Positions 47,724-58,370 of a DNA stretch of 64,000 bases are shown piece by piece. Where the stretch lies: positions 124,001 through 188,000 of the forward strand of contig NZ_SDQD01000002.1 of assembly GCF_004153685.1 (NCBI RefSeq), read 5' to 3'. Made by a program: the position numbers and the translations under genes. This DNA is from Pollutimonas harenae (GTDB lineage: Bacteria > Pseudomonadota > Gammaproteobacteria > Burkholderiales > Burkholderiaceae_B). The number at the start of each line of letters is the position of its first letter. The first letter of the stretch is position 1. The notes beneath the pieces were generated by a model. The model searched no databases. It was given only the letters and a program-made list of their open reading frames with translations, and was not told the DNA's origin.

Positions 47724-48683
47724 GTGGTTACCGAGATGATGGAAGCAATCTTGCGCCTCATAGAAGAGTATGGTCTGTTGATTGTGTTCTTTAATGTACT
47801 TATAGAGCAGGCCGGTGCGCCGATACCGGCTTATCCTATCCTGGTCGTCACCGGCGCACTGCATGAGTCTAGCGGCTACAGCCCCCTGGCGCTGGTAGGG
47901 GTGGCGGTCCTGGGCGCCATGATTGCAGATTATGGATGGTATCTGGCAGGCCGGCGCTACGGTGCCAGGCTGCTTTCCATGCTGTGCCGTATTTCTCTCT
48001 CGCCCGATTCCTGTATTCAGCAGACTGAATCGATTTATGTGCGTTGGGGTGCGCCTTCGTTGATGGTGGCCAAGTTTATCCCTGGCTTTGCATCTATCGC
48101 CAGCGTGCTGGCTGGTGCTGTGCATACCCGCAAAAGAAGTTTTCTGCTGTTCGACATTATTGGTGCGACGATCTGGTCGGGCTCTGCCGTTTATCTGGGT
48201 TCGCTATTCAGTACGGCCGTCGACGAATTGCTGGAAGTGCTGGTCAATCTCGGTATGCTGGGCGCACTGCTGCTGGCTGCCGCTCTTGTAGTGTTTGTTG
48301 CGAGGAAATGGTGGCAGCGCCATCGCTTCATCAAGTCTCTTTGCATGGAGCGGGTCAGTGTGCAAGAGCTGCACGATATGCTGCAGTCAGGGAATCGTCC
48401 GGTTATCGTGGATGTGCGATCTGCCGTGGCGCAAGCAGAAGGACGTATTCCCGGTGCTATTGCTTTGCGGGTGGGAGAAGATGACTTTCCTCCTTTGAGT
48501 GGTGACGACATCATTGTGTATTGTGATTGTCCCCATGACGCATCCGCTGCTGCCGTGTCCAAACGCCTGATGCAAAGTGGCTACAGCCGGGTTCGCCCCT
48601 TGGCGGGTGGCATCGAAGCCTGGCTGGCCGCCGGGTACACCATAGATATTGAGGTTACGGAAGCTGAAGGCGTGCCCGCATAG
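47724..48683 (+). CDS. DedA-family membrane protein fused to a rhodanese domain
   Basis: A 319-residue fusion. Residues 1-195 are a DedA/SNARE-associated membrane domain, with EQAGAPIPAYPILVVTGAL near the N-terminus and the later motif KFIPGFASIASVLAGAV. Residues 210-305 are a rhodanese-like domain with DVRSAVAQAEGRIPGAI and a Cys-containing active loop YCDCPHDASA (Cys267, Cys269). DedA proteins take part in membrane lipid carrier recycling and proton-motive-force upkeep. The rhodanese half suggests a sulfur or redox input, not proven. The GTG at 47724 has AGAAGA upstream; ATG 47736 is an alternative start. It lies between the tRNA terminator and a GNAT gene. Confidence 0.88.
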   Translation: MVTEMMEAILRLIEEYGLLIVFFNVLIEQAGAPIPAYPILVVTGALHESSGYSPLALVGVAVLGAMIADYGWYLAGRRYGARLLSMLCRISLSPDSCIQQTESIYVRWGAPSLMVAKFIPGFASIASVLAGAVHTRKRSFLLFDIIGATIWSGSAVYLGSLFSTAVDELLEVLVNLGMLGALLLAAALVVFVARKWWQRHRFIKSLCMERVSVQELHDMLQSGNRPVIVDVRSAVAQAEGRIPGAIALRVGEDDFPPLSGDDIIVYCDCPHDASAAAVSKRLMQSGYSRVRPLAGGIEAWLAAGYTIDIEVTEAEGVPA

Positions 48684-48725
48684 AAAGCGTAGAATTAATG
48701 CTCGTTAATTGTGACGGGAACCTTC

Positions 48726-49328
48726 ATGTCTTCCTCTTTCTTTCAGCCTACCCATTTGATCGGGCAGTATGTTGAGTTGCAACCTCTGTCTATGGACCAC
48801 AAAGACGGCTTGATTGCGGCGGTGAATGACGGGAGGCTTTGGGAGCTTTGGTACACCAGCGTTCCTTCGCCAGACCGGATGACAGCTGAAATTGAACGCA
48901 GGCTGTCGCTGCAGGCAGCCGGCACGATGCTGCCGTTCACTGTTGTCGACCGCGCCAGTGGCCGTATTGTCGGCATGACCACTTATATGAATATAGATTT
49001 GGTGGGTCCGCGCGTCGAAATAGGCTCGACTTGGTATGCGCAAAGTATTCAACGAACGCCGTTGAATACAGAAGCCAAGCTCCTGCTGCTGACACACGCC
49101 TTTGAGCAGCTCGGCTGCCTGGCCGTTGAGTTCCGGACGCATTTTTTCAATCATCAAAGCCGTCGGGCCATCGAGCGCCTGGGCGCAAAGCTGGACGGTA
49201 TCCTGCGCAGTCACCAGCGCAGCGCTGATGGCGCGCTTCGCGATACCTGCGTCTACAGCATTGTGGCCGCCGAGTGGCCGACTGTGCGCTCACATCTCTC
49301 CTGGAAGCTTGAAAAAAGGAATCTTTGA
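48726..49328 (+). CDS. GNAT family N-acetyltransferase (RimJ/RimL-like)
   Basis: A 200-residue acetyltransferase of the RimJ/RimL-like group. It opens with HLIGQYVELQPLSMDHKDGL, has beta-4 VGMTTYMNID, and the acetyl-CoA region with SRRAIERLGAKLDGILR in the late alpha helix, typical of the group. The substrate cannot be deduced; relatives acetylate ribosomal proteins, amino acids or antibiotics. ATG 48726 has ACGGGAA upstream, better than the in-frame GTG at 48711. It is 42 bp after the DedA-rhodanese gene and may share its transcript. Confidence 0.88.
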   Translation: MSSSFFQPTHLIGQYVELQPLSMDHKDGLIAAVNDGRLWELWYTSVPSPDRMTAEIERRLSLQAAGTMLPFTVVDRASGRIVGMTTYMNIDLVGPRVEIGSTWYAQSIQRTPLNTEAKLLLLTHAFEQLGCLAVEFRTHFFNHQSRRAIERLGAKLDGILRSHQRSADGALRDTCVYSIVAAEWPTVRSHLSWKLEKRNL

Positions 49329-49997
49329 TGCCTGTCGATGGGTGTCACGAGTGGGAGGGGGGCAAGAGCGTCTGGAGTGGAAGTCCCCAAGCATCGGTGG
49401 CCATCATAAAGTCGCGTGCCTATCAATAAATAAGCTTTGCGACTCGCGCCGGTCATCCTCTTCTTCTGTTTTTCGTCACTCATCCCTGCGTTACGGCGTC
49501 ATTGCCCGATGTTTGCATTAGCTGATGGCGCGCTTGATATGTAGTGTCTATATATAGACAATCTGTGGATGCGTGGCCGCGGCTGTCGTCGTAGCCGCCC
49601 GCCCACAGACCAGTTTTGTCCTGGGTATGAACGTAAATCTTTGAAAACCAGAGGAAAAATTCCTGATTTGCTGAAGAAAAAATCAACAATAAAAACAAGT
49701 GCTTGTGGTGGGAACTTAAAAATAATCTCTAACTTGTTGGGCCTGGATTGATGTGGCGCCCGCGCCACATCAAAACCAAGGGTAAACCCTTATAAATTTC
49801 CCGTAAAAACGTTGTTTTGTTGTTAAAAGCCTACAGCGGGAGCAAAAAACATCACGTTTCACCACACGACAATAGCCAGCAGGCTGGAATTTTGATGCAA
49901 TAGCAACAACTTCCCATCGCGGAGTTGGAAAGAGCAGCAGCACAGTGCAAACAAGTAGTCGCTGCTCTAGTTACTCAAATCTACGGAGATTTCTTAC
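49329..49997. other. Long gap upstream of the porin gene
   Basis: This 669-bp stretch has no supported gene. Short frames on both strands lack ribosome sites and family patterns. It contains a perfect 16-bp palindrome at 49545-49560 and an AT-rich part from about 49660 to 49860 that should hold the porin promoter. A leader of over 100 bases before the porin start would suit control by a small RNA, but none is visible. Confidence 0.55.
49545..49560. repeat. Perfect 16-bp palindrome upstream of the porin gene
   Basis: TGTCTATATATAGACA is a perfect palindrome 438 bp upstream of the porin start. Its size and symmetry fit an operator for a dimeric regulator, but no regulator gene is adjacent. Confidence 0.4.
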
Positions 49998-51080
49998 ATG
50001 AAAAAGACTCTGCTCGCTGCTGCCCTCACCGTTGGTTTCTTCGGCGTTGCTCAGGCAGAAACATCGGTCACCCTATACGGTATTATCGATACCGGTATCG
50101 GCTACAACAAAGTTGAAGTTGGCGATAACTATGAAGCCAAGAAAGTCGGTCTTATCAACGGCGTTCAGTCCGGCAGCCGCTGGGGCCTGAAAGGTACTGA
50201 AGATCTGGGCGACGGCCTGCAAGCCATTTTCCAATTGGAAAGCGGTTTTGACAGCTCCACTGGTTTCTCCGCTCAAGACGGTCGCTTGTTTGGTCGTCAC
50301 GCCACTATCGGTCTGCAAGGCGAAAGCTGGGGCCGTTTGGATTTGGGTCGTCAAACCAATATCGCGTCCAAGTACTTCGGTGACGTAGCCAGCCCCTTCG
50401 GTGCTAGCTTCGGCCAAGCCAACGTTGGCGCCACCTTCGGTTCGGCTAACACCGTCCGTTGGGACAACATGGTTATGTATCAAACCCCCAACTTCTCGGG
50501 CTTCCAGTTCGGCGTTGGTTATTCCTTCAACACCAACGGCTCGCAAGACTGGGACGTTGATAACGATCCTACCTCCGACGATAACGACGAAGGCATCACC
50601 ACCGGTCTGCGTTATGCCAACGGCCCCATTGGTGCTGCTCTGACGTATGATCAAGTCAAGAACGACGTGGTTGACGGTAAAGTCAAAGCATGGAACCTCG
50701 GTTTGAGCTATGACTTTGAAGTGGTCAAGCTGCATGCTGGTTTCGGTCAAACGAAAGATGGCTGGATCGGTGCAGGCAATTTCGGCGCAGGTGCTCCCCG
50801 CGCTGATATGTACGAAGACGGCCTTGAAGCCAATCTGTACACGGTTGGTGTGAGCGCTCCTTTGGGTGCGGGCAAGGTTATGGCTTCGTGGGCTATGGCT
50901 GATTTCGATGATCTGAATGGTCAGGAACTCGACAAGCAAAGCATCTACAGCCTGGGTTACACCTACGCGCTGTCCAAGCGTACCAACATCTACGCTTACG
51001 GTTCGTATGCTGACAATCTGTACGGTCTTGATGATGCCAAGTCGACAGCTGTCGGCGTCGGCCTGCGTCACCAGTTCTAA
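49998..51080 (+). CDS. General outer-membrane porin (OmpC-like, Bordetella type)
   Basis: A 360-residue trimeric beta-barrel porin. A 20-residue signal peptide ends in AQA. The mature start ETSVTLYGIIDTGI, the internal SRWGLKGTEDLGDGLQAIFQLESGF, GRHATIGLQGESWGRLDLGRQ and the C-terminal VGLRHQF are characteristic of the major porins of Burkholderiales. The terminal Phe is the assembly signal for the Bam complex. GGAG is missing, but GGAGATTTC lies before the ATG. Codon use is biased to a small set, as in highly expressed genes. A strong terminator follows. It stands alone between a GNAT gene and the nuo operon. Confidence 0.96.
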   Translation: MKKTLLAAALTVGFFGVAQAETSVTLYGIIDTGIGYNKVEVGDNYEAKKVGLINGVQSGSRWGLKGTEDLGDGLQAIFQLESGFDSSTGFSAQDGRLFGRHATIGLQGESWGRLDLGRQTNIASKYFGDVASPFGASFGQANVGATFGSANTVRWDNMVMYQTPNFSGFQFGVGYSFNTNGSQDWDVDNDPTSDDNDEGITTGLRYANGPIGAALTYDQVKNDVVDGKVKAWNLGLSYDFEVVKLHAGFGQTKDGWIGAGNFGAGAPRADMYEDGLEANLYTVGVSAPLGAGKVMASWAMADFDDLNGQELDKQSIYSLGYTYALSKRTNIYAYGSYADNLYGLDDAKSTAVGVGLRHQF

Positions 51081-51161
51081 TCGTCTGGCATAGCAAGTCT
51101 ATGCCATTCGGTGGCCCGGCGTGTCGGGTCACATAGAGCTCGCAGGTGCAAACCTGCAAAC

Positions 51162-51187
51162 AAAAGCCACCCCTAGGGGTGGCTTTT
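51162..51187 (+). terminator. Terminator of the porin gene
   Basis: AAAAGCCACCCCT and AGGGGTGGCTTTT form a perfect 26-bp palindrome ending in a T-run. Confidence 0.9.
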
Positions 51188-51323
51188 GTGTTGGTTTTTT
51201 TGTTGTTCTCTGCACTGCATATTTTTATGTGGCAAAGATGTTTCACCTTAGGGTTATTCAGCAGAATGACGCTCTCAAAATGCTACAATCCAGAAGTTTA
51301 CTTATCGTGATTGGATGCGCAGC

Positions 51324-51683
51324 ATGAATCTGCAACAGTACTTTCCTGTTCTGCTGTTTATTATCTTTGCCACCTGTATAGGCTTTGCCTTGCTGGGCGC
51401 CGGCAGGTTGTTGGGTCCACATCGTCCTTACGACGAAAAGCTATCGCAGTACGAGTGCGGTTTCGAAGCCTTCAGCGACTCGCGCATGAAGTTCGATGTG
51501 CGCTATTACCTGGTTGCGATCCTGTTCATTATGTTCGATCTTGAAATCGCTTTCCTGTTTCCGTGGGCCATGGCCAACGGCACGATAGGCATGGTTGGTT
51601 TCTGGACGGTTCTTGTGTTTTTGGCCATTCTGACCGTGGGCTTCATCTACGAATGGAAGAAGGGCGCCCTCGATTGGGAATAA
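51324..51683 (+). CDS. nuoA: NADH-quinone oxidoreductase subunit A
   Basis: A 119-residue membrane subunit of complex I, with three helices, at the junction of the membrane arm and the peripheral arm. Family marks are [17 protein letters not shown] and [31 protein letters not shown] 51324 is preferred over an in-frame ATG 9 bp upstream because known homologues start at the MNLQ-YFPVL stretch. It is the first gene of a tightly packed nuo operon that continues to the window edge. Confidence 0.96.
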   Translation: MNLQQYFPVLLFIIFATCIGFALLGAGRLLGPHRPYDEKLSQYECGFEAFSDSRMKFDVRYYLVAILFIMFDLEIAFLFPWAMANGTIGMVGFWTVLVFLAILTVGFIYEWKKGALDWE

Positions 51684-51736
51684 GCGACAGTGCCAGGCTC
51701 TTTGCAGCCTCCTACGGTACAAGCTAAAGGTGAATT

Positions 51737-52213
51737 ATGGCTATTGATGGCATCATGAAAGAAGGTTTTATTACCACCAGTGCAGACAAGTTTCTGAACT
51801 GGGCCAAAACCGGGTCCTTGTGGCCCATGACGTTCGGTCTGGCCTGTTGTGCGGTCGAAATGATGCACGCAGGCGCGGCGCGTTACGACCTTGACCAGTT
51901 TGGCATTATCTTTCGTCCCAGCCCGCGTCAGTCCGACCTGATGATCGTGGCGGGTACGCTGTGCAACAAGATGGCACCTGCACTGCGCAAGGTGTACGAC
52001 CAGATGCCTGAGCCACGCTGGGTGGTTTCCATGGGCTCTTGTGCCAACGGCGGTGGCTACTATCATTATTCCTATTCGGTGGTGCGTGGATGCGACCGCA
52101 TTGTCCCCGTCGATGTCTATGTGCCGGGCTGTCCTCCTACGGCGGAAGCCCTGGTGTACGGTTTGCTGCAAATGCAAAACAAAATCCGCCTGACGAACAC
52201 CATTGCGCGCTAG
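51737..52213 (+). CDS. nuoB: NADH-quinone oxidoreductase subunit B
   Basis: The 158-residue subunit that holds cluster N2, the last iron-sulfur centre before ubiquinone. The four cluster ligands are in place: Cys37 and Cys38 (tandem, in GLACCAVEM), Cys102 (SMGSCANGG) and Cys132 ([10 protein letters not shown]). The quinone-site region [17 protein letters not shown] is complete. It lies 53 bp after nuoA with AAAGGTG upstream. Confidence 0.97.
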   Translation: MAIDGIMKEGFITTSADKFLNWAKTGSLWPMTFGLACCAVEMMHAGAARYDLDQFGIIFRPSPRQSDLMIVAGTLCNKMAPALRKVYDQMPEPRWVVSMGSCANGGGYYHYSYSVVRGCDRIVPVDVYVPGCPPTAEALVYGLLQMQNKIRLTNTIAR

Positions 52214-52253
52214 GCTTCAAAGCTGCCGCTCCTAACGTTGAACTGCTTGAACT

Positions 52254-52865
52254 ATGACTCGGCTCGAAACGCTACAAACTAATCTGCAGGCCGCTTTCGG
52301 TGAATCCGCCTCCCTGAAGCTGGCCCTTAATGAACTGACGCTCGAAGTCCCTGCCAAAAACTGGTCGGATGTGTGCACGGTGCTGCGCGACGATGCCACG
52401 CTGGGCTTTGATACCTGTATTGACCTGTGCGGCGTCGACTATTCCGCCTGGGGTGCGCCTACTTATCCGGCCGCGGCCAGCGTGCATCCGCAGCGGTTTG
52501 CCGTGGTGCTGCATCTGCTGTCGGTCCAGCACAACTGGCGGCTGCGGGTGCGCGTGTACGTGCCTAACGACGAGTTCCCGGTCATTCCTTCGCTGGTCCA
52601 TGTGTGGCCTTCGGTCAATTGGTTCGAGCGCGAAGCCTTCGATCTGTTCGGCATTGTGTTTGATGGCCACCCCGATCTGCGGCGTATCCTGACCGACTAT
52701 GGCTTTATCGGGCATCCTTTCCGCAAAGACTTCCCGCTGTCGGGTAATGTAGAAATGCGCTACGACACAGAACAGAAGCGGGTGGTTTATCAACCCGTAT
52801 CCATCGAGCCGCGCGAGATTACGCCGCGCGTCATACGCGAAGAAGGCTACGGAGCAGGGCGCTAG
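52254..52865 (+). CDS. nuoC: NADH-quinone oxidoreductase subunit C
   Basis: A 203-residue peripheral-arm subunit (30 kDa family). The C-terminal signature is clear: [29 protein letters not shown], followed by [12 protein letters not shown], typical of NuoC. In this organism C and D are separate genes, unlike the E. coli nuoCD fusion. It has no cofactor and scaffolds the quinone module. It is 40 bp after nuoB and 3 bp before nuoD. Confidence 0.96.
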   Translation: MTRLETLQTNLQAAFGESASLKLALNELTLEVPAKNWSDVCTVLRDDATLGFDTCIDLCGVDYSAWGAPTYPAAASVHPQRFAVVLHLLSVQHNWRLRVRVYVPNDEFPVIPSLVHVWPSVNWFEREAFDLFGIVFDGHPDLRRILTDYGFIGHPFRKDFPLSGNVEMRYDTEQKRVVYQPVSIEPREITPRVIREEGYGAGR

Positions 52866-52868
52866 AAC

Positions 52869-54125
52869 ATGGCTGAAATCAAAAACTACACACTGAACTT
52901 TGGTCCGCAGCATCCGGCCGCGCACGGCGTGTTGCGTCTGGTGCTTGAGCTGGACGGCGAGGTTATCCAGCGGGCCGACCCGCACATAGGTTTGCTGCAT
53001 CGGGCTACTGAAAAACTGGCCGAACACAAAACCTTTTTGCAGGCGCTGCCCTATATGGATCGCCTGGATTACGTCTCCATGATGTGCAACGAGCACGCCT
53101 ATGTGATGGCGGTAGAAAATCTGGTGGGCATCAAAGCGCCTTTGCGTGCGCAGTACATACGAGTGATGTTCGACGAGATCACACGCTTGCTGAATCACCT
53201 GATGTCGCTGGGTTCACATGCGCTCGACGTGGGCGCCATGGCCGTCTTTCTGTATGCCTTCCGCGAGCGTGAGGACTTGATGGACTGCTACGAGGCGGTA
53301 TCGGGCGCGCGCATGCATGCGGCCTACTATCGTCCTGGTGGCGTCTATCGCGATCTGCCGGACACCATGCCGCAATACGGGCAGTCCAGCAAGTATCGGG
53401 GCGAAAAAGAGCTGCGCGCCATGAACGAAGCGCGTTCGGGCTCGCTGCTGGACTTCATCGAAGACTTCACCAATCGATTCCCCACTTGCGTGGACGAATA
53501 CGAAACGCTGCTGACCGATAACCGTATCTGGAAGCAGCGTCTGGTCGATGTGGGTGTGGTCAGCCCTGAACGCGCAAAAGCGCTGGGCTTTACCGGCCCG
53601 ATGCTGCGTGGTTCCGGTGTCGAGTGGGATCTGCGCAGGCACCAGCCCTACGAAGTCTACGATCGACTCGATTTCGACATTCCCGTCGGCACAAACGGCG
53701 ACTGCTACGACCGCTATCTGGTGCGTATCGCAGAAATGCGTGAAAGCAATCGCATTATTCGCCAATGCGTCGAGTGGCTGCGCAACAATCCCGGCCCTGT
53801 CATTATCGACAACCACAAGGTTGCACCGCCCAAGCGTGAACGCATGAAGACTGGCATGGAAGACCTCATTCATCACTTCAAGCTCTTTACCGAAGGCATG
53901 CACGTGCCTGCCGGTGAAACCTATGCCAGCGTCGAACATCCCAAGGGTGAGTTCGGCATCTACATGATTTCAGACGGCGCCAACAAGCCTTACCGCGTGA
54001 AGATACGCGCGCCGGGTTTCGCTCACTTGCAATCACTTGACGAAATGTCGCGCGGGCACATGATTGCCGACGCCGTCACCATTATTGGGACGCAAGATAT
54101 TGTGTTTGGCGAAATCGACCGTTAA
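52869..54125 (+). CDS. nuoD: NADH-quinone oxidoreductase subunit D
   Basis: A 418-residue subunit (49 kDa family), related to the large subunit of NiFe hydrogenases, forming the quinone-binding pocket with NuoB. The opening [22 protein letters not shown], the segment [14 protein letters not shown] and the late [22 protein letters not shown] are diagnostic. It has the His and Tyr of the quinone site (GPQHPAAHG; Tyr in the region after [13 protein letters not shown]). It begins 3 bp after nuoC. Confidence 0.97.
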   Translation: MAEIKNYTLNFGPQHPAAHGVLRLVLELDGEVIQRADPHIGLLHRATEKLAEHKTFLQALPYMDRLDYVSMMCNEHAYVMAVENLVGIKAPLRAQYIRVMFDEITRLLNHLMSLGSHALDVGAMAVFLYAFREREDLMDCYEAVSGARMHAAYYRPGGVYRDLPDTMPQYGQSSKYRGEKELRAMNEARSGSLLDFIEDFTNRFPTCVDEYETLLTDNRIWKQRLVDVGVVSPERAKALGFTGPMLRGSGVEWDLRRHQPYEVYDRLDFDIPVGTNGDCYDRYLVRIAEMRESNRIIRQCVEWLRNNPGPVIIDNHKVAPPKRERMKTGMEDLIHHFKLFTEGMHVPAGETYASVEHPKGEFGIYMISDGANKPYRVKIRAPGFAHLQSLDEMSRGHMIADAVTIIGTQDIVFGEIDR

Positions 54126-54160
54126 TCGGCGTAAGCCAAGGTATATACCGGGTTCAAACT

Positions 54161-54655
54161 ATGCTGCTTTCTGAACAAGCCTATCAAAAAATTGACCGGG
54201 AACTCACCAAGTTTCCGAGCGATCAGCAACAATCTGCCATCATGGCGGCGCTGACCATCGCTCAGGAAGAAAAAGGGTGGGTCTCGACAGACGTCATTAC
54301 TGACGTGGCTGCTTATTTAAATGTACCGGCTATTGCGGTGCAGGAAGTCGCCACCTTTTACAATATGTTCAATACCCATCCCGTGGGCCGCTTCAAGATC
54401 ACGGTGTGCACCAATTTGCCCTGTGCGCTGCGCGACGGCGTCAAGGCGGCCGACTACGTCAAGCAGAAGCTGGGTATAGATTTTCACGAAACCACGCCCG
54501 ACGGCCTGTTCACCCTGATGGAAGGCGAGTGCATGGGCGCATGCGGCGACGCACCGGTAATGCTCATGAACAACAGGCATATGTGTGTACGCATGTCGTC
54601 GGAAAAGATCGACGCCATGCTCGATGAACTCAAACAGCACGGAGAGTCGGCATGA
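54161..54655 (+). CDS. nuoE: NADH-quinone oxidoreductase subunit E
   Basis: A 164-residue thioredoxin-fold subunit (24 kDa family) of the NADH dehydrogenase module, holding 2Fe-2S cluster N1a. The cluster ligands are Cys83 and Cys88 (CTNLPC), Cys124 and Cys128 ([11 protein letters not shown]). The N-terminal helical part ([28 protein letters not shown]) is as usual. It overlaps nuoF by 4 bp (ATGA), so the NADH module subunits are made together. Confidence 0.97.
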   Translation: MLLSEQAYQKIDRELTKFPSDQQQSAIMAALTIAQEEKGWVSTDVITDVAAYLNVPAIAVQEVATFYNMFNTHPVGRFKITVCTNLPCALRDGVKAADYVKQKLGIDFHETTPDGLFTLMEGECMGACGDAPVMLMNNRHMCVRMSSEKIDAMLDELKQHGESA

Positions 54656-56019
54656 GCGCGCCGGGTCTATTGCAGCAGTTTTCCCAAGGTCTCACGCCCG
54701 ATCCGGGTGCCGAGCTGCCTCGCAGCATGATCTTCCACGACAGGCATATCAATCCGCAAATCGTGGCGGGTCTCGATGGCTCCAACTGGGGCCTGGAAGA
54801 CTACGTCAAGCGGGGCGGCTACGAAGCCTTGCGCAAAATCCTGACCACAGGCATGACACCTGATGAGGTCATCGCCGAAGTCAAGGCGTCCAGCTTGCGC
54901 GGGCGAGGTGGTGCGGGTTTCCCCACCGGCCTGAAGTGGAGCTTCATGCCACGCACTTTGCCTGGCCAAAAATATCTGGTCTGCAACTCCGACGAAGGTG
55001 AGCCCGGTACATTCAAAGACCGCGACATTCTGCGCTTTAATCCGCACATCGTCATTGAAGGCATGGCTATTGCAGCCTATGCCATGGGCATTACGGTAGG
55101 CTACAACTACATTCACGGCGAAATTTTCGAAATCTACGAGCGTTTCGAAGAAGCGCTCGAGCAGGCGCGCGCCGCGGGCTTCCTGGGTGACAAGATCCTG
55201 GGGTCCGAGTTCAGCTTTCAGCTGCATGCTTTCCATGGTTACGGCGCCTATATTTGCGGTGAAGAAACCGCTTTGCTCGAGTCGCTGGAGGGCAAGAAAG
55301 GTCAGCCGCGCTTCAAGCCGCCTTTTCCCGCCAGCTTTGGCCTGTACGGCAAGCCGACCACCATCAACAACACCGAAACTTTTGCGGCTGTGCCCTGGAT
55401 ATTCCGCAACAGTGCGCAAGAGTATCTGGACATCGGTGTGGCAAATGCCGGCGGCACCAAGTTGTTTTCCATCTCGGGCGACGTCGAGTTGCCGGGCAAC
55501 TACGAAATCCCGCTGGGCACGCCCTTTAGCAAATTGCTGGAGCTGGCCGGTGGTATGCGTGGCGGTCGCAAGCTCAAGGCAGTCATTCCAGGCGGCTCCA
55601 GTGCTCCTGTGCTGCCCGCCGAGATCATGATGCAGACCAATATGGACTACGATTCCATCGCCAAGGCGGGCTCCATGCTGGGTTCTGGTGCCGTCATTGT
55701 CATGGACGAAACGCGTTGCATGGTCAAGTCGCTGTTGCGTCTATCGTATTTCTATTACGAAGAAAGTTGCGGGCAGTGCACGCCTTGCCGCGAAGGCACG
55801 GGCTGGTTGTATCGCATGCTGCTGCGCATCGAAAACGGCCAGGGTCGCCCAGAAGATCTGGACGTGCTCGACTCGGTCGCGCACAACATCATGGGTCGCA
55901 CCATCTGCGCCCTGGGCGATGCTGCCGCCATGCCGGTGCGCAGTTTCATCAAGCATTTCCGCGACGAGTTCGCACACCACATCGAGCATAAAAGCTGTGT
56001 GGTGCCCAAATATCTGTAG
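54652..56019 (+). CDS. nuoF: NADH-quinone oxidoreductase subunit F
   Basis: A 455-residue NADH-binding flavoprotein (51 kDa family), the electron entry point of complex I. The FMN/NADH loop is [13 protein letters not shown], followed by [15 protein letters not shown]. Cluster N3 ligands are Cys373, Cys376 and Cys379 ([11 protein letters not shown]) and Cys419 (RTICALGD). All are present, so the subunit should be functional. It overlaps nuoE by 4 bp and is 14 bp before nuoG. Confidence 0.97.
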   Translation: MSAPGLLQQFSQGLTPDPGAELPRSMIFHDRHINPQIVAGLDGSNWGLEDYVKRGGYEALRKILTTGMTPDEVIAEVKASSLRGRGGAGFPTGLKWSFMPRTLPGQKYLVCNSDEGEPGTFKDRDILRFNPHIVIEGMAIAAYAMGITVGYNYIHGEIFEIYERFEEALEQARAAGFLGDKILGSEFSFQLHAFHGYGAYICGEETALLESLEGKKGQPRFKPPFPASFGLYGKPTTINNTETFAAVPWIFRNSAQEYLDIGVANAGGTKLFSISGDVELPGNYEIPLGTPFSKLLELAGGMRGGRKLKAVIPGGSSAPVLPAEIMMQTNMDYDSIAKAGSMLGSGAVIVMDETRCMVKSLLRLSYFYYEESCGQCTPCREGTGWLYRMLLRIENGQGRPEDLDVLDSVAHNIMGRTICALGDAAAMPVRSFIKHFRDEFAHHIEHKSCVVPKYL

Positions 56020-56033
56020 GGTCAGGACACGCA

Positions 56034-58370
56034 ATGGTTGAACTCACCATCGACGGCATCAAAGTAGAAGCTCCCGAAGGCAGCATGGTCATACAGGCCG
56101 CGCACAAGCTGGGGGTGTTCGTGCCGCATTTCTGCTATCACAAGAAGCTTTCCGTGGCGGCCAACTGCCGCATGTGCCTGGTTGACGTTGAAAAAGCGCC
56201 CAAGGCCTTGCCCGCCTGCGCAACGCCGGTCACCAACGGTATGGTTGTACATACCCGCTCCGAAAAAGCCATCGCTGCTCAAAAGAGCGTGATGGAATTC
56301 CTGCTGATCAATCACCCGCTCGATTGCCCGGTATGTGACCAGGGCGGCGAGTGCCAGCTTCAGGACTTGGCTGTCGGCTACGGTGCCTCGGCCTCGCGCT
56401 ACCAGGAAGAAAAGCGCGTGGTGGTGGCCAAGGAAATGGGTCCGCTTATTTCTACCGACGCCATGCAGCGTTGCATACATTGCACTCGTTGCATAAGGGT
56501 AGGACAAGAAATTGGCGGCATCATGGAAGTGGGCATGATCAACCGGGGCGAGCATTCCGAGATCACTACTTTTGTAGGCAAGGCGGTTGACTCCGAGTTG
56601 TCAGGCAACATGATCGATGTCTGTCCTGTTGGCGCGCTGCTGTCCAAGCCTTTCAAGTTCACCGCACGTACCTGGGAAATGGCGCGCCGCCGTTCGGTCA
56701 GTCCGCACGACAGCCTGGGCGCGAACCTGGTGGTACAAACCAAGATGGACCGTGTGTTGCGCGTAGTGCCTTTTGAAAACGAAGAGGTTAACGAGTGCTG
56801 GATCAGCGACCGTGATCGCTTTGCCTACGAAGGCCTGTACACCGAAGATCGTCTTGCGCATCCCATGGTCAAGGGCGATGATGGTCAGTGGCGTGAGGCC
56901 TCCTGGACGGATGCCATGCAGGCTGTGGTTCAGGGGTTCAATACCGTACGCGAACAGTTTGGTGCCGATCAAATCGGCGGCATAGGCAGCCCGTTGGCCA
57001 CGACCGAAGAGCTGGCCCTGCTGGCTCGTCTGATGCGTGCCCTTGGCTCCGAAAACGTCGATTTCCGCCTGCGCAGCATCGATCCTACCTTTGACCAAGC
57101 GGTCAAGGGTGTGCCTTGGTTGGGCATGCCGGTGGCTGAATTGAACCAGCTCGATCGTGTGCTGGTCGTGGGTTCTTTCCTGCGTAAAGATCATCCGCTG
57201 ATGGCTCAACGCCTGCGCCAGGCTGTCAAGCGTGGCACACAGGTTTCTTTCATCGACTCGGCGGCAGACGATCCCTTGTTTCCGGTTGCAGGCCGCATGA
57301 CGGTTGCGCCCAGCGCACTGCCTAATGCCTTGGCCGAAGTCCTGGTGGCACTGGCTCAGGCTGGCGGCCAAGCAGTGCCCGAAGCATTTTCAGCGGTGTC
57401 ACCCTCCGAGGCCGCCACGCAGATCGCTGCCAGCCTGGCTTCAGGTGAACGCGTAGCCGTATTGCTGGGCAATATGGCAGTGGCATCCGATCAGGCCAGC
57501 CTGATCGCAGCCAATGCCACGGCACTGGCCAAGTCAGCCAAGGCTACCTTCGGCTTCCTCACTCCTGGTGGCAACACGGTAGGCGGCTATCTGGCCGACG
57601 CGTTGCCAGGGCAGGGTGGCCTGACAGCAGAGCAAATGCTGCAGCAGCAACTCAAGGCCTATCTGGTGGTGCACGCCGAGCCTGCGTTCGACGCAGATAA
57701 CGGCGCCCAGGCAGTTCAGACCCTGAAGAGCGCTGGTTTTGCTGTTGCCCTGACTTCATTCAAGTCGGCCGCTGAAGAGTGGGCCGACATCATGCTGCCT
57801 ATTTCGCCGTTTACCGAAACTTCAGGCACATTCGTTAACGCAGAAGGTCGGGTGCAAAGTTTCAAGGGTGTTGCTGCTCCCTTTGCCGATACGCGTCCAG
57901 GCTGGAAAGTCTTGCGGGTGCTGGGCAATTTGTTCGAGTTGCAGGGTTTCGACGACGAAACGTCCGAGTCCATACGCGACACTGTCATGGTCGGCGGCAT
58001 AGAAGGGCGCTTGTCCAACGAAGTGTCGGCAACACCTGGCCTGGCTCAGGTGCCGAGCAAAACAGGACTGGAACGCGTAGCTGATGTGCCGATTTATCGC
58101 AGTGACGTCCTGGTGCGCCGTTCGCAGCCTTTACAGGAAACAGCCGCATCGCAGCCGCCCAAGGCACGCATGTCTGCCGCTACGCTGGCAGGCCTGGGGG
58201 CTGTTTCGGGTGACCCCTTGCGCATCGTCGGTGCGCAAGGCGAGGCGGTGGTCGTACCGGCTCTGGAAGATGAAACAGTGGCCGCTGGCTGCATAAGACT
58301 CGCCACTGCGTTCAATGAAACGCTGGCGCTGGGTAGTGGCTTTGGCCAACTGACGGTGGAGCGTGCCTAA
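56034..58370 (+). CDS. nuoG: NADH-quinone oxidoreductase subunit G
   Basis: A 778-residue subunit (75 kDa family) carrying several iron-sulfur clusters. The N-terminal 2Fe-2S site has Cys34, 45, 48 and 62; the next 4Fe-4S site has His94 and Cys98, 101 and 107; a further 4Fe-4S site has Cys147, 150, 153 and 197. The rest is a molybdopterin-oxidoreductase-like domain without a cofactor role. The extra N7 cluster cysteines seen in E. coli are not evident in the part following Cys197. It overlaps nuoH by 1 bp. Confidence 0.95.
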   Translation: MVELTIDGIKVEAPEGSMVIQAAHKLGVFVPHFCYHKKLSVAANCRMCLVDVEKAPKALPACATPVTNGMVVHTRSEKAIAAQKSVMEFLLINHPLDCPVCDQGGECQLQDLAVGYGASASRYQEEKRVVVAKEMGPLISTDAMQRCIHCTRCIRVGQEIGGIMEVGMINRGEHSEITTFVGKAVDSELSGNMIDVCPVGALLSKPFKFTARTWEMARRRSVSPHDSLGANLVVQTKMDRVLRVVPFENEEVNECWISDRDRFAYEGLYTEDRLAHPMVKGDDGQWREASWTDAMQAVVQGFNTVREQFGADQIGGIGSPLATTEELALLARLMRALGSENVDFRLRSIDPTFDQAVKGVPWLGMPVAELNQLDRVLVVGSFLRKDHPLMAQRLRQAVKRGTQVSFIDSAADDPLFPVAGRMTVAPSALPNALAEVLVALAQAGGQAVPEAFSAVSPSEAATQIAASLASGERVAVLLGNMAVASDQASLIAANATALAKSAKATFGFLTPGGNTVGGYLADALPGQGGLTAEQMLQQQLKAYLVVHAEPAFDADNGAQAVQTLKSAGFAVALTSFKSAAEEWADIMLPISPFTETSGTFVNAEGRVQSFKGVAAPFADTRPGWKVLRVLGNLFELQGFDDETSESIRDTVMVGGIEGRLSNEVSATPGLAQVPSKTGLERVADVPIYRSDVLVRRSQPLQETAASQPPKARMSAATLAGLGAVSGDPLRIVGAQGEAVVVPALEDETVAAGCIRLATAFNETLALGSGFGQLTVERA

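Noticed and set aside
49253-49483. A 76-codon minus-strand frame overlapping the GNAT 3' end
   Set aside because: It has no ribosome site at a consistent distance, no family pattern, and runs opposite a conserved coding sequence for part of its length.
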